Source: JAUILH01 sp964230215 (GTDB taxonomy: Bacteria; Bacteroidota; Bacteroidia; Flavobacteriales_D; JAUILH01). From it: a DNA stretch of 64,000 nucleotides. How positions within the stretch are numbered: position 1 is the stretch's first letter; each line of letters begins with the position of its first letter. The stretch covers positions 248,001 through 312,000 of the forward strand of contig CAXRGQ010000006.1 in the NCBI GenBank assembly GCA_964230215.1. The letters are read 5' to 3'. Of this stretch, positions 44,601 through 53,326 are shown in pieces. The position numbers were made by a program, and so were the translations under genes. The notes under the pieces were generated by a model, which searched no databases, was not told the DNA's origin, and saw only the letters and a list, made by a program, of their open reading frames with translations.

Positions 44601-47150
44601 GCTGAACCTGGCACAGAACTTTGTCATTCCGGCAATATTGAGTTGACGATTATTCATACAGGATCACCAGTTTTTAATTGGTTACCCCCTGTTTCAAGTA
44701 CAAGCTCATCAATAGTGGTAAGTGATCCAGGTACATATATTTGTGAGATTAGTCAATGTGGTTTCACAATAACTGACAGCATTGTAATCACTCAGAGTAC
44801 AATCTCTGCCAATATCACAGTTTTACCTGATACTATAATTTGCCCCGGAGACACTGTTAATCTAATTGCCAACTCTGGCATGAGCTCTTATGAATGGAGC
44901 AATGGCAGCGCTGGGCAACAAGCACTAATTACACAAGATGGAGCGTATGCAGTTACGGTATATGACAATTCTGGATGCAGTGCTACATCAGATTCGGTAT
45001 ATATCTATTTCCACCCAGGATCTGGGCCTCCAGAAGTAGTAGACACCACTATCTGCTTAGGTGACACCTTAGAACTGTTTAATTCTAACGGGCAATATAC
45101 CGAATGGTTTGCAAGCGCTTCAGATACAATTCCTGTAGACACTGGCGCCTATTTCATCATGAACAATATTACAAGTGATACCAGCATTTATGTGAGTAGT
45201 AGCAATGGCATATGCACTACAAGTTTGTTGGAAGTTAATATTTCTGTAAGTCACGTATCTATTCCAAGTACAATAGCTGGAGATTCAGTTTACTGCCATA
45301 TGGATACCATTGCATTAACTGGTCCAAATATTCCAGGTGCGGTTTATAATTGGACAAATCCAAACGGCATAAATAACTCAAACCCATACTATATTATTGC
45401 TAATGCTAGTCAAAATGACACAGGCTATTATCACTTAAACATCTCAGATCAATTCTGTTCTCAAACATTAGATAGTTTTTACGTGGGTGTATATCAAGCA
45501 AATCCATTTAGTCTGTCCGTAACAGACACTGTATATAAATGTACATTAGACACCCTAGCGATAACTAGTTCTATTGGTGACACGGTACTATGGCAACCAT
45601 CAGGCACGAGTGATATATCAATCGATATCGCGAATCCAAGCCAAGTTTGGGCAACAAGTATAGACCTAAATGGGTGCACATCCTTCTCAGACACAATTAC
45701 AGTACTTAATTATAATGTGCAAATGCCAACTATTACCGGTCCAAGTACGCTTTGTTTTGGGGATACTGCAGTCATATCTAGCATAAATGGTGATAGTTTA
45801 TATTGGTACTCAACTGACTCTAGTTTGATTACATTTGGCCAAGACCTAATAGTTGGTCCATTATCTACGGATACGGCATTCTTGGGTATTTATATTGACT
45901 CAAACGGCTGTATTGCTCCTTCTGTTGCACATTTAATCACTGTTATTCCAGCTAATGGAGCACCCAACATATATGGTGATACAGTTTTGTGTGAAGGCGA
46001 GATACTTAATTTAAGTACAGATATTATTTCTGGTGCCACCTATAACTGGTCCGCGCCCAGCATACCAACGACGAGTAACACAAACATCTTCACCTATGGT
46101 CCTGTTGCACCAAGCATGAGTGGACAGGTTCAGTTAACGGTGAATGGAAACGGGTGCATCACGTCACCGGCCACAGTAAACATAACGGTAAATCCATTAC
46201 CTGCAGCAGTCATAATAAGTGGCGATACCTTATACTGCGACGGAGATTCTTTAAATATTACTGCAAATCATGCAGATGTATATTGGTTAGACGGTTTTGG
46301 AAACTTACTTGATTCGGGACAAGTTCTGAGTATTCCCAATTTATCGATCATGCACACGGGCACATATTATGCTACTTCATTCGATCCGCTTACCGGGTGT
46401 ATTGGATTGCCAAGCCCTGTAAATATTTATGTTAACCCAACACCGCTTGCCAACAATGTATATCCAGGAACTGCTTTTTGCTTAGGCGCGGATGCTTATC
46501 TATACTCTGGAAATTCGAGTGATTCGCTTATTTGGACAACTCCCATCGGAAGCAATTATTATGGCGACACCCTAGAGTTAAATGGAGTAAATGGTTCTGA
46601 TAGTGGTTTGTATTATGTAGAGACTATTAATTCATTTGGGTGCTCAACCCTAGACAGCATTCTTGTCCAGCCTGATTCCATTCCATTGGTAAATCTTGGC
46701 CCAGATTTGATTCTGTGTGATGATTCAACACATACAATAAACCTTGACCCAAATCTATCCACAATCATTTGGCAAGATGGCAATGCTTTATCATCCTATA
46801 TTATTTCTGATTCTGGACAATATTATGTTGATGTTTATTCGTCTGGAGGGTGTCATGCCTCTGATACTATAGAGGTGCAGCTTGTTAACTGTGCTGTACA
46901 CATACCAAATATTATTACAGCGAATAGTGATGGTGTCAACGATTATCTGATAATTGAAAATCTTTCGTCAGACAATTACATTGTGATCTATAACCGTTGG
47001 GGACGCATAATGTTTGAAACCGAAGACTATCAAAACGATTGGTCAGGTCAAAATTGTGAACCGGGCGTATATTATTATATCCTCTTTCCGTATGGTAGGT
47101 CGGGTAACAATCCAGAAGTGCGAAAAGGATTTATCGAATTGATTAAATAG
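41667..47150 (+). CDS. Giant surface protein: SBBP-repeat propeller, Ig-like domains, T9SS type B C-terminal domain
   Basis: This protein of about 1827 residues has a signal peptide (LRLLPILFLFASIKIVYTQ). Six SBBP-type propeller repeats follow at about 35-450 (GNIYTTGYI, GNIYVTGYFMG, DKIYVSGQFS, NDLYLTGDF, DDTYITGMF and similar). Then come about 15 Cys-containing Ig/PKD-like beta units of 80-90 residues (patterns CPGDT, YxWS, CTS). The gliding-motility-associated (type B) T9SS domain ends it: VHIPNIITANSDGVNDYLII, YNRWGRIMFE, PGVYYYILF. Type B cargos are usually released or held by PorE/SprF-like partners. No ATG precedes the signal peptide; TTG at 41667 or GTG at 41676 must start it. It is probably an adhesin or gliding-associated protein. 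Confidence 0.85.
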   Translation: MLAVIYLRLLPILFLFASIKIVYTQSFLKSYGGLYNDEALDVETDAAGNIYTTGYITSSASYGFSSNVNTNGYSDVFVTKSDPNGNVIWVKVFGGPQADRGYDIELDGAGNIYVTGYFMGNANFDGINISANAGSRDAFVMKLDNNGVIQWVNNDGGPEGDTGYGVNVDGNGNVIYTGQFKGQGNIAGSVYNSALDPNTGLPSYDAFIVMYDANGTPVWSHHAIAPYDDRGLSVAVDSNDKIYVSGQFSDTLTVAGYTQNNTVFNAGFVIKFDDAGTLEFFQRLSAYQTLINDIEVNANNDLYLTGDFLGQMIILDQNGYNYITGNYTYRIFVIKMDDHGNLIWAEADGSDSEISSQAIAIDGNDDTYITGMFKCMFNDYNDTTAEEGLFNSVGFRDIFLAKYSSSGDRLYQAHYGGPRDDYAGGIAINQVDHPIIAGGFDEYFSFPANGSLPLTTHQSFETNSFCTGQNYVLTHAEGARDIFVGDILNTTFPNYYYYNSSSCYDTLTPCVGWGGCQDTLEFCDEGALFSNTYTNGNGVYEPNKPLHLWGHIGPFFNRSWSNGDTAQQTTINSTGWYTCELSRIDGCESYMDSTYVIIHPIPDLPAMNDSVGFNNNTFPAYNTINVCYPDSAYIWPSFVDTNTIVAITLPNGITYTDSLPHGTNVEGTIEVLVTDTNGCSLYDDYELEVHTPFVLDTIVPYLTLIDPVDNNDSINICLGDEITVVLMDSLTNPTGNLNSPYCGIITTEIWSTSGLTNHPSNDSIPQCPESIIYPTTSGWYHFNLDIALGYDNYCGIDTTWYEASDSFYVHVDSLPEFSLNMFGNLQICPGDTTSLWVDTTITGFTWSGPSILSTSTNGDLIIVNAIGNYTYGGVFTDPLTGCTANITESSQVVHKDDPEIISNVPDNIICPNDSILLTCITPAATYDWIGPFGNSIGNSSTIWASVPGYYHCVIVDNDSCVLTSNTIELKEYNTPFLIAEPGTELCHSGNIELTIIHTGSPVFNWLPPVSSTSSSIVVSDPGTYICEISQCGFTITDSIVITQSTISANITVLPDTIICPGDTVNLIANSGMSSYEWSNGSAGQQALITQDGAYAVTVYDNSGCSATSDSVYIYFHPGSGPPEVVDTTICLGDTLELFNSNGQYTEWFASASDTIPVDTGAYFIMNNITSDTSIYVSSSNGICTTSLLEVNISVSHVSIPSTIAGDSVYCHMDTIALTGPNIPGAVYNWTNPNGINNSNPYYIIANASQNDTGYYHLNISDQFCSQTLDSFYVGVYQANPFSLSVTDTVYKCTLDTLAITSSIGDTVLWQPSGTSDISIDIANPSQVWATSIDLNGCTSFSDTITVLNYNVQMPTITGPSTLCFGDTAVISSINGDSLYWYSTDSSLITFGQDLIVGPLSTDTAFLGIYIDSNGCIAPSVAHLITVIPANGAPNIYGDTVLCEGEILNLSTDIISGATYNWSAPSIPTTSNTNIFTYGPVAPSMSGQVQLTVNGNGCITSPATVNITVNPLPAAVIISGDTLYCDGDSLNITANHADVYWLDGFGNLLDSGQVLSIPNLSIMHTGTYYATSFDPLTGCIGLPSPVNIYVNPTPLANNVYPGTAFCLGADAYLYSGNSSDSLIWTTPIGSNYYGDTLELNGVNGSDSGLYYVETINSFGCSTLDSILVQPDSIPLVNLGPDLILCDDSTHTINLDPNLSTIIWQDGNALSSYIISDSGQYYVDVYSSGGCHASDTIEVQLVNCAVHIPNIITANSDGVNDYLIIENLSSDNYIVIYNRWGRIMFETEDYQNDWSGQNCEPGVYYYILFPYGRSGNNPEVRKGFIELIK

Positions 47151-47188
47151 AGCAAACTTTTATCATTACCTTTAACTCTAGACATTGC

Positions 47189-48250
47189 ATGAGTGATAAA
47201 AGGTACATACGACAAACATCATTACCTGGATTTGGGGAAATAAATCAACAAAAGCTAAAAGAGTCGTCCGTGCTTATAATTGGCATGGGTGGTCTTGGGT
47301 GTCCCGTTGCTCAGTATCTTAATTCCATGGGGGTCGGTAGGCTTGGTTTGATGGATTATGATCTTATTGAGTTAAGTAATTTACACCGCCAAGTTTTGTA
47401 TTCAGAAAACAATCTTGGGCAATATAAAGTAGATATCGCGCACAACTTCCTCAGTTCTCAAAACTCAAATACTTACATAGTAAAACATAAGGAAGCACTT
47501 AACCAGGAAAATGCCATTGATATTATAGCTAAATACGAGTTAATAGTTGATTGCACAGATAATATCGCAAGCAGGTATTTAATAAATGACGCCTGCACTA
47601 TATTGGATAAACCATTCGTTTCAGGAAGCATGCACAGAAATGAAGGGCAAATTGCCTTGTTTAATTATCGTGGCGGAGCGAGCTACAGATGTTTATACCC
47701 TCAGGTTTCAGAAGATATAATGAACTGCAGTGAGGCTGGAGTGCTTGGCGTATTACCAGGAATTGTTGGAACACAGATGGCGTTATTAGTCATAAAAGCG
47801 CTTACGGGATATGGTGAGACGCCCCACAATCAGGTTTTGATTATTGATGCACTAAAAGGAACTCAACACTCTATAAAGCTTAGCAGAGTCAAGAGTAATT
47901 TTGAGCGAACAGCCTTGGAGGATTCCTACAACACACCTCTGTGCTCTTCGAACGATGAAATTGGTGCTTCTGAATTATATAATAATCCAGATTATCTAAT
48001 AATTGATGTGCGTGAGAAAACAGAATTCGATGGATTCCATATTGAAAATTCAATCAACCTACCACTATCAAGCTTGGATAATGAGCTAACCGAATATGCT
48101 AAGGACACCCCTATCCTATTTATATGTCAATCTGGAAAAAGAAGCCTATCCGCCCTGAATAGTGCAAAAATTGCAGCCTTCTCAAACATAAAAAGTCTAA
48201 AAGGTGGAATTGATGCGTATCTAGCAACCATAAAACCTGTTGATGCCTAG
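47189..48250 (+). CDS. moeB: MoeB/ThiF-type adenylyltransferase fused to a rhodanese domain
   Basis: This 353-residue E1-like enzyme has an ATP-binding GMGGLGCPVAQYL at 32-44, NLHRQ (R67) and DCTDN (121-125). The C-terminal rhodanese domain (about 262-350) has its active cysteine C313 in FICQSGKRS. It would activate a MoaD/ThiS-type sulfur carrier and could transfer persulfide sulfur. Odd point: the two CxxC zinc pairs of MoeB are not there. The first reads S165-Y-R-C168, and no CxxC is found at the second position (RVKSNFERTALED). Which pathway it serves is uncertain because no other mo or thi gene is in the window. The next gene overlaps its stop by 8 bp. Confidence 0.88.
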   Translation: MSDKRYIRQTSLPGFGEINQQKLKESSVLIIGMGGLGCPVAQYLNSMGVGRLGLMDYDLIELSNLHRQVLYSENNLGQYKVDIAHNFLSSQNSNTYIVKHKEALNQENAIDIIAKYELIVDCTDNIASRYLINDACTILDKPFVSGSMHRNEGQIALFNYRGGASYRCLYPQVSEDIMNCSEAGVLGVLPGIVGTQMALLVIKALTGYGETPHNQVLIIDALKGTQHSIKLSRVKSNFERTALEDSYNTPLCSSNDEIGASELYNNPDYLIIDVREKTEFDGFHIENSINLPLSSLDNELTEYAKDTPILFICQSGKRSLSALNSAKIAAFSNIKSLKGGIDAYLATIKPVDA

Positions 48251-49304
48251 GTTACTTGTTTTCATATATATTCTGAGCATTGGTCTAGGCGCAAGGTCAC
48301 AAAGCGATTCTAAGCTGGCTATAGGAGGAAAACTGGGATTAGGAGTACATGCATTTGGTACTGATAATTTTGGGCAAGAAGCAGTGTTCGTAAACCCAGG
48401 AACATACATTTCCCTTGAGCCAAGTTTGACTTATCGCTACAAAAACAGTTTTAGTCTATCCGCACGAGGAGGTATTAATCTTTGTACATACAGCTTTATA
48501 ATACCAGACGTAAGCTACTCAGTCTATTATCTTGGTTGGAAGTCAGAAGTAAACGCAAGTAAATACATAGAAACGCCAACATTACCATTTGACTATTTGA
48601 ATTTTGGCGTTAGTGGCGGTTTTCAGTTTGTCTCAGACGATTCACTAAGCACTGATATCGGAAACTTTGAGGGACTTAGTTATACCAAAGCTAGTACGCC
48701 ATTTTACTTTGCTCCCCATATCGGCACATTTAGACACGAAGATCGTTTCAGCTACAGCCTTACACTCACCTATTCCTACATGTTTGCCTATAGAGGCTTA
48801 ATTCATTTTGATATGGAATCAAATCTAGTTGAAGCTAAGGCTGTTCATAACGGTAGTTATTTGGGGCTCAACATTCTTATCGATTACGATTTAAAATTAA
48901 GACGGAAAGACAAACCTACACCTCCGCCACTTATTGTAGAATTACCAGAAGATGTAGACACCAGAACTAATCAAACACAGGGAGAGTTTGAAACAAGTGA
49001 ACGTGAGCTTGTTTTAAAGGTATGGGATCATGGTCAGGAGGATAATGACACGATAAGTATAATGCTCAACGGAAAAGTTGTACTAAATGAGCACATGATT
49101 TCTCATAAAAAGAAGAAGATTAAACTCTCGCTTCTGGAAGGCGAAAACACCATCAAAGTTATAGCGCATAACGAAGGTCAATTGAAACCTAATTCCGCTA
49201 CTATTCAGCTAAAAAGTGGTGACAAATCTAAAACGCTCCTGATAAATAGTAGCCTGAATTCGAATGCCATAATTGAAGTGAACTCCATACTTGAAGGCGA
49301 CTAA
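48243..49304 (+). CDS. Hypothetical outer-membrane beta-barrel protein with C-terminal beta domain
   Basis: This 353-residue protein has a signal peptide (MPRLLVFIYILSIGLGARSQ), a region of alternating strands that resembles an outer-membrane barrel (about 25-215, e.g. LTLTYSYMFAYRGLIHFDME), a proline-rich linker (KDKPTPPPLIVELPED) and a C-terminal beta-sandwich-like part (about 250-345). No specific family is recognised. The ATG at 48243 starts inside the last codons of moeB. Its 3' end overlaps the convergent ABC exporter gene by 4 bp. Confidence 0.68.
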   Translation: MPRLLVFIYILSIGLGARSQSDSKLAIGGKLGLGVHAFGTDNFGQEAVFVNPGTYISLEPSLTYRYKNSFSLSARGGINLCTYSFIIPDVSYSVYYLGWKSEVNASKYIETPTLPFDYLNFGVSGGFQFVSDDSLSTDIGNFEGLSYTKASTPFYFAPHIGTFRHEDRFSYSLTLTYSYMFAYRGLIHFDMESNLVEAKAVHNGSYLGLNILIDYDLKLRRKDKPTPPPLIVELPEDVDTRTNQTQGEFETSERELVLKVWDHGQEDNDTISIMLNGKVVLNEHMISHKKKKIKLSLLEGENTIKVIAHNEGQLKPNSATIQLKSGDKSKTLLINSSLNSNAIIEVNSILEGD

Positions 49305-51094
49305 ATACGGCTTTGGTAAGTATATAGCTCGTAGTATCTTCCTTCTTTAGCTATAAGCGAATCATGTGTACCCTGCTCAGCAATTTGACCGTCTTCTATT
49401 ACTAAAATTTGATCTGCCTTTTTAATCGTACTTAATCTATGTGCGATAACAAAAGTTGTACGATCTTTCATTAGGGTTTCCAAGCTCTTTTGTATAAATG
49501 ATTCACTTTCAGTATCTAGGTTGGATGTAGCCTCATCCAGTATAATTACTTTTGGATTTGCCAGTAGTGCTCGTGCTATGGCTAAGCGTTGTCTCTGCCC
49601 TCCTGATAGCTTCACCCCTCTCTCACCAATGATGGTTTCCAAACCATTCTCAAATCGATCAGTAAACTCATTTACATAGGCTGCTTTTACAGCCGCTTGA
49701 AGCTCATCTTCACTAGCATTTGGTCTAGGGAATAAAATGTTATCACGGATACTCCCCTCAAATAAAAAGTCATCTTGTAAGACTACGCCCAAATGTTTCC
49801 TAAAACTCGCCAGATGCAGCGTCCTCATGTCAATGCCGTCTAGTATCACATTACCATTAGTTGGGTTTAAGAAGCTAGCAGCCAAACTTGCAATAGTTGT
49901 TTTACCAGAGCCAGAACTACCAACAAGGGCAGTTACACTTCCTTTTGGTGCCTTAAACGATAGATTGTGAATCACCTCTGTCTCACCATCATAAGAAAAA
50001 CTGACGTCTTTAAATTCAATGTCTCCCTCAATCCCTTGAAGTTCTGTTACACGCAGTTCATCCTCGTCTTCCTCAGGCATACTCATTAATTCCTGCGTTC
50101 TGTCCAAACCAGCCATTGCTTCAGTTAATTGACTTCCTATGTTACTCATCTGAACGATTGGCTGAATCATAAAACCAAGGTAAAGGATGAATGAGAACAA
50201 CTCACCTGTGGTCATTTCGCCCTCCATGATAAAATGCGCACCAAGTCCCATTATCAGAACGCTTGCCATCCCGAGTAAGAAGGTAGCCGAACTAGTAACG
50301 AAAGCCATAGCAGTTAAGCTACTCTTTACGTTATCGAAGAGGCGCATCACCCCATTTTCAAAAATCTCATCTTCCCTTTTTTCAGCGCCAAATCCTTTAA
50401 TTACTCTCACGCCTGATAGAGTCTCCGTTAGTCTTCCGGTCACTTCCGCATTAATTTGACCACGTGTTCTAAAAATTGGTCGGATTTTTCCGAAGGCTTT
50501 CAAGGCAATAATACCAAAGATTGCAACAGGAATTAAAGTAAACACCGTCATCAATGCATTAATATTTACCAGAATAATAACAGAAATAATTGCAGTAATT
50601 ACGCCTCCAATCATTTGAACAAAACCTGTTCCTACTAAATTGCGGACTCCTGACACATCTTCCATTATTCTTGCTACCAGTGTGCCCGCTTTGGTATTAT
50701 CAAAGAAGGAAATCGGCATCCTTAACACCTTTTTTTGAACCTGAGTTCGGAGTTTGGCAATTAATCGCTGTGCTTCTACACTAAGCAACCAAGTGAGTAA
50801 GTAGGACATTAAAGCTTGAATAAAGATAGCTCCAGCCACCATTCCCAATAGAAGATATAATTCGTTTAAATCGCCTCCAGGTATAACGTCATCTATCAAT
50901 AGTTTACTGGCATACGGAACATAGAGCCCTGCGCCTGTTTTAACTACTATCATTAGCAAACCAAAGAACAATATCTTCTTGCGCGGTAATATATACTCAC
51001 GTGCTGCCCAACCAAAAGTGACTTTCTTAGAATCCTCCATACGATTGTTATGACGTTTCTTACTCCAAAATATTCTATTTGTTCTTCCTAACAT
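49301..51094 (-). CDS. MsbA-like homodimeric ABC exporter
   Basis: This 597-residue half-transporter has a six-helix exporter domain (about 40-330) and a fully canonical NBD: Walker A GSSGSGKT, Q-loop in VVLQDDFLFEG, signature LSGGQRQR, Walker B VIILDEATSNLD and H-loop FVIAHRLS. It probably flips lipids or exports hydrophobic compounds; the exact substrate is not readable. The ATG at 51094 gives a basic 18-residue extension before MEDSKK; an ATG at 51040 is an alternative start. TATGTTTG at 51136-51129 is a possible -7 box. Confidence 0.9.
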   Translation of the reverse strand: MLGRTNRIFWSKKRHNNRMEDSKKVTFGWAAREYILPRKKILFFGLLMIVVKTGAGLYVPYASKLLIDDVIPGGDLNELYLLLGMVAGAIFIQALMSYLLTWLLSVEAQRLIAKLRTQVQKKVLRMPISFFDNTKAGTLVARIMEDVSGVRNLVGTGFVQMIGGVITAIISVIILVNINALMTVFTLIPVAIFGIIALKAFGKIRPIFRTRGQINAEVTGRLTETLSGVRVIKGFGAEKREDEIFENGVMRLFDNVKSSLTAMAFVTSSATFLLGMASVLIMGLGAHFIMEGEMTTGELFSFILYLGFMIQPIVQMSNIGSQLTEAMAGLDRTQELMSMPEEDEDELRVTELQGIEGDIEFKDVSFSYDGETEVIHNLSFKAPKGSVTALVGSSGSGKTTIASLAASFLNPTNGNVILDGIDMRTLHLASFRKHLGVVLQDDFLFEGSIRDNILFPRPNASEDELQAAVKAAYVNEFTDRFENGLETIIGERGVKLSGGQRQRLAIARALLANPKVIILDEATSNLDTESESFIQKSLETLMKDRTTFVIAHRLSTIKKADQILVIEDGQIAEQGTHDSLIAKEGRYYELYTYQSRI

Positions 51095-51128
51095 TAAAAA
51101 TAATTTTAGCTGGCGTGCGATAGAGGTA

Positions 51129-51136
51129 CAAACATA
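51129..51136 (-). promoter_or_regulatory. -7 box candidate for the MsbA-like gene
   Basis: TATGTTTG on the minus strand matches TAnnTTTG and lies 34 bp upstream of the first ATG. No TTG is found at the expected -33 distance, so it is only a partial match. Confidence 0.35.
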
Positions 51137-51258
51137 CGCTAATAATACCTATTTGCACTAATACTCATTTGTAGTTTGCGAATAATCATTAGATGTTGAC
51201 ACCACCAAAATTTAGTGACCTACAAGTCGTTCAGAATGAAACTTTAATAAACTAAATT

Positions 51259-52560
51259 ATGGAACTATTTAAAGAAGATTTCACAAAAACCTACGCATTC
51301 AGAATTTGCATAATTCTACTAGTATCACTGGTTCTCTTGCTGCCTCAAAAAAGCATACAAAACATTATAGAGGAGCGATCGGAAACCCATGATGAAACCG
51401 TTAATAAAATCCAAGACAGTTACGGCGGAAATCAGTCATTTAATAATATCTACGTATCAATCCCTGCAAAAGACACCCTTATGAATCAAGTAAGACGTGT
51501 CTTTCATGTAGTTCCGCAAATGACCGAATTACAAGTTAATTCGGAAGTGGAGCAACGCTATTATGGTATGTATAAAACACCCATTTATGTATCAGATCTA
51601 CATATTAATTCAAGCATTAATATTGAAAGCCTTAGAAATCAAATAGAGGATTATCATTACTTAGCCTATAAAGAAGCAGAATTAGTAGTGGAAATTAATG
51701 ACAAAAACGCCATAAATCAACTAAGTGATTTAAGTATTAACGAACACGAGAAAGTTATTGAGATCAATCCATCCGATTCAAAAAGCTGCGTGAAAATCAA
51801 ATCTCCTTTAGAGGACTTAAACAAACAACAAATCGCTATTTCACTGCAATTAAGAGGGAGTGAGATGATGTCCTTTAGACATATAGGTAAGACCATGAAT
51901 TTGGAAGTGACCTCTAACTGGCCGCATCCAGGGTTTACTGGGGACAACTTACCAAGCGATCGCAACATAAACGATAGTGGGTTTAGCGCTCGATGGTCAT
52001 TGCCTGAGTTTAACTCCAGTACTAAAGACTATTACATAAATGAACCTCCAATTAATGATAATGGTGCATTTGGTGTAAGCTTTATTGATCCAGTTGATAT
52101 CTATTTACTTACAAATCGATCCATTAAATATGCTTACCTATTAATAATCCTCAGCTTTATGATAATATATCTGTCGGAATATAGGCTAAAACTGCAGTTA
52201 AATCCATTTGTTTACTTTTTGATTGGTTTAGCCATTATCATGTTTTACTCATTTTTACTTTCGCTTACAGAACATATACAGTTCGGGTATGCATATGTAA
52301 TTGGTGGATTCATAACGATATTCGCCATAGCCATGTATATTTATAGGTTATTAAAATCAATCCACTTCAGCGCCTTTATTGTAATGATGCTTGGCATGGG
52401 GTATACTTACATCTACTTTATATTGCAAATGGAATCCTACTCGCTGCTAGCTGGCAACTTAGGCGTTTTCTTCATATTGTTGCTGATTATGATAATCACG
52501 AGCTCGAAGGCTATAAGCTCAAGAATTGTTCAACAGAAGCCATTACATACTGATAATTAG
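51259..52560 (+). CDS. creD: CreD-family inner-membrane protein
   Basis: This 433-residue protein has the CreD layout: one N-terminal helix (about 15-30), a large periplasmic domain (about 31-280, with SFRHIGKTMNLEVTSNWPHP and FSARWSLPEFN) and five or six closely spaced helices at the C-terminus (ISFM-type segment, NPFVYFLIGLAIIMFYSFLL, SEHI-like LTEHIQFGYAYVIGG). CreD is linked to envelope stress and colicin/beta-lactam phenotypes in gamma-proteobacteria. No creBC two-component genes are adjacent, so regulation must differ here. Confidence 0.88.
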   Translation: MELFKEDFTKTYAFRICIILLVSLVLLLPQKSIQNIIEERSETHDETVNKIQDSYGGNQSFNNIYVSIPAKDTLMNQVRRVFHVVPQMTELQVNSEVEQRYYGMYKTPIYVSDLHINSSINIESLRNQIEDYHYLAYKEAELVVEINDKNAINQLSDLSINEHEKVIEINPSDSKSCVKIKSPLEDLNKQQIAISLQLRGSEMMSFRHIGKTMNLEVTSNWPHPGFTGDNLPSDRNINDSGFSARWSLPEFNSSTKDYYINEPPINDNGAFGVSFIDPVDIYLLTNRSIKYAYLLIILSFMIIYLSEYRLKLQLNPFVYFLIGLAIIMFYSFLLSLTEHIQFGYAYVIGGFITIFAIAMYIYRLLKSIHFSAFIVMMLGMGYTYIYFILQMESYSLLAGNLGVFFILLLIMIITSSKAISSRIVQQKPLHTDN

Positions 52561-52572
52561 TATATTCGTGTT

Positions 52573-53172
52573 ATGAAACTAATAACTATACTAGCAGTGT
52601 TATTTTCAGTAAGTTTTGGAAATGCACAGAATTCGCACACTTTAATAGGATTTGATCATGGATACAATCCTGATACGTTATACATGGCACCAGCTGATAC
52701 CGTACATTTTATAAGTCAGGGATACCATTCGGCCACCGAAATAGATTCTATTGATTGGGTAAATAACATAGACAATCCTAATGGTGGATTTGACGTAGGT
52801 TTTGGGGCCCCAACAAGCGATATGTGGTTTGTAATTAATACGCCAGGCAAATACTATTATATCTGTGAGCCTCATGCGAGTATGGGAATGAAAGGTGTGA
52901 TATATGTCGCGGTAGGCAACGTTATTCCAGAACACTATAACAAAGCGCTTAATAAAGTAGCTTCAATAGGAAATGGATTGCTATCCGTTAATTATAAAAA
53001 CAACTCGGTTCTTAACATTTATGATCTTAGCGGTAAGCTGATTTCGTCGCATGAATTGCCACAGAATCAAAGTGAAATCACCATTCAAACACAAGTTCAA
53101 AATGGTGTTTATATTTTCACACTTGGCAACGAATCTAACTTTCATGTAAGCAATAAGGTTTATATCGATTAA
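52573..53172 (+). CDS. Cupredoxin (plastocyanin/pseudoazurin-like) with T9SS sorting domain
   Basis: This 199-residue protein has a signal peptide (ending FGNAQ) and a cupredoxin domain (about 22-115) with all type 1 copper ligands: H52 (GYHSATE), C98, H101 and M106 (YICEPHASMGMKG). A T9SS type A-like domain ends it (NSVLNIYDLSGKLISSHELP, NGVYIFTLGNESNFHVSNKV). It would be a copper electron carrier or copper-binding protein on the cell surface. It starts 12 bp after creD and ends with a strong terminator. Confidence 0.88.
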   Translation: MKLITILAVLFSVSFGNAQNSHTLIGFDHGYNPDTLYMAPADTVHFISQGYHSATEIDSIDWVNNIDNPNGGFDVGFGAPTSDMWFVINTPGKYYYICEPHASMGMKGVIYVAVGNVIPEHYNKALNKVASIGNGLLSVNYKNNSVLNIYDLSGKLISSHELPQNQSEITIQTQVQNGVYIFTLGNESNFHVSNKVYID

Positions 53173-53194
53173 TCCGTAAATTCTTGGAATTTTG

Positions 53195-53219
53195 AAAGGC
53201 GCGAATGCGCCTTTTTTTT
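53195..53219 (+). terminator. Intrinsic terminator of the cupredoxin gene
   Basis: AAAGGCGC (53195-53202) and GCGCCTTT (53207-53214) form a perfect stem with loop GAAT, followed by T to 53219. Confidence 0.92.
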
Positions 53220-53273
53220 GTGTTCATCGACTAAAAACTAACACTCATTTGTGAATGAGACAACTTAATCTAC

Positions 53274-53304
53274 TTGTATTAATAGAATGAAAATATTAGC
53301 TTTA
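53274..53304 (+). promoter_or_regulatory. Predicted promoter of the 53327 T9SS-cargo gene
   Basis: TTG at 53274-53276, a 20-bp spacer and TAGCTTTA at 53297-53304 (one mismatch to TAnnTTTG), giving a leader of about 16 nt to the ATG at 53327. Confidence 0.5.
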
Positions 53305-53326
53305 CACAAAATTAAATCTGAAACTT

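Noticed and set aside
41780..46900. DNA-level tandem repeats or CRISPR-like array
   Set aside because: The periodicity is at protein level (SBBP and Ig-like units); the DNA copies are diverged and not evenly spaced.
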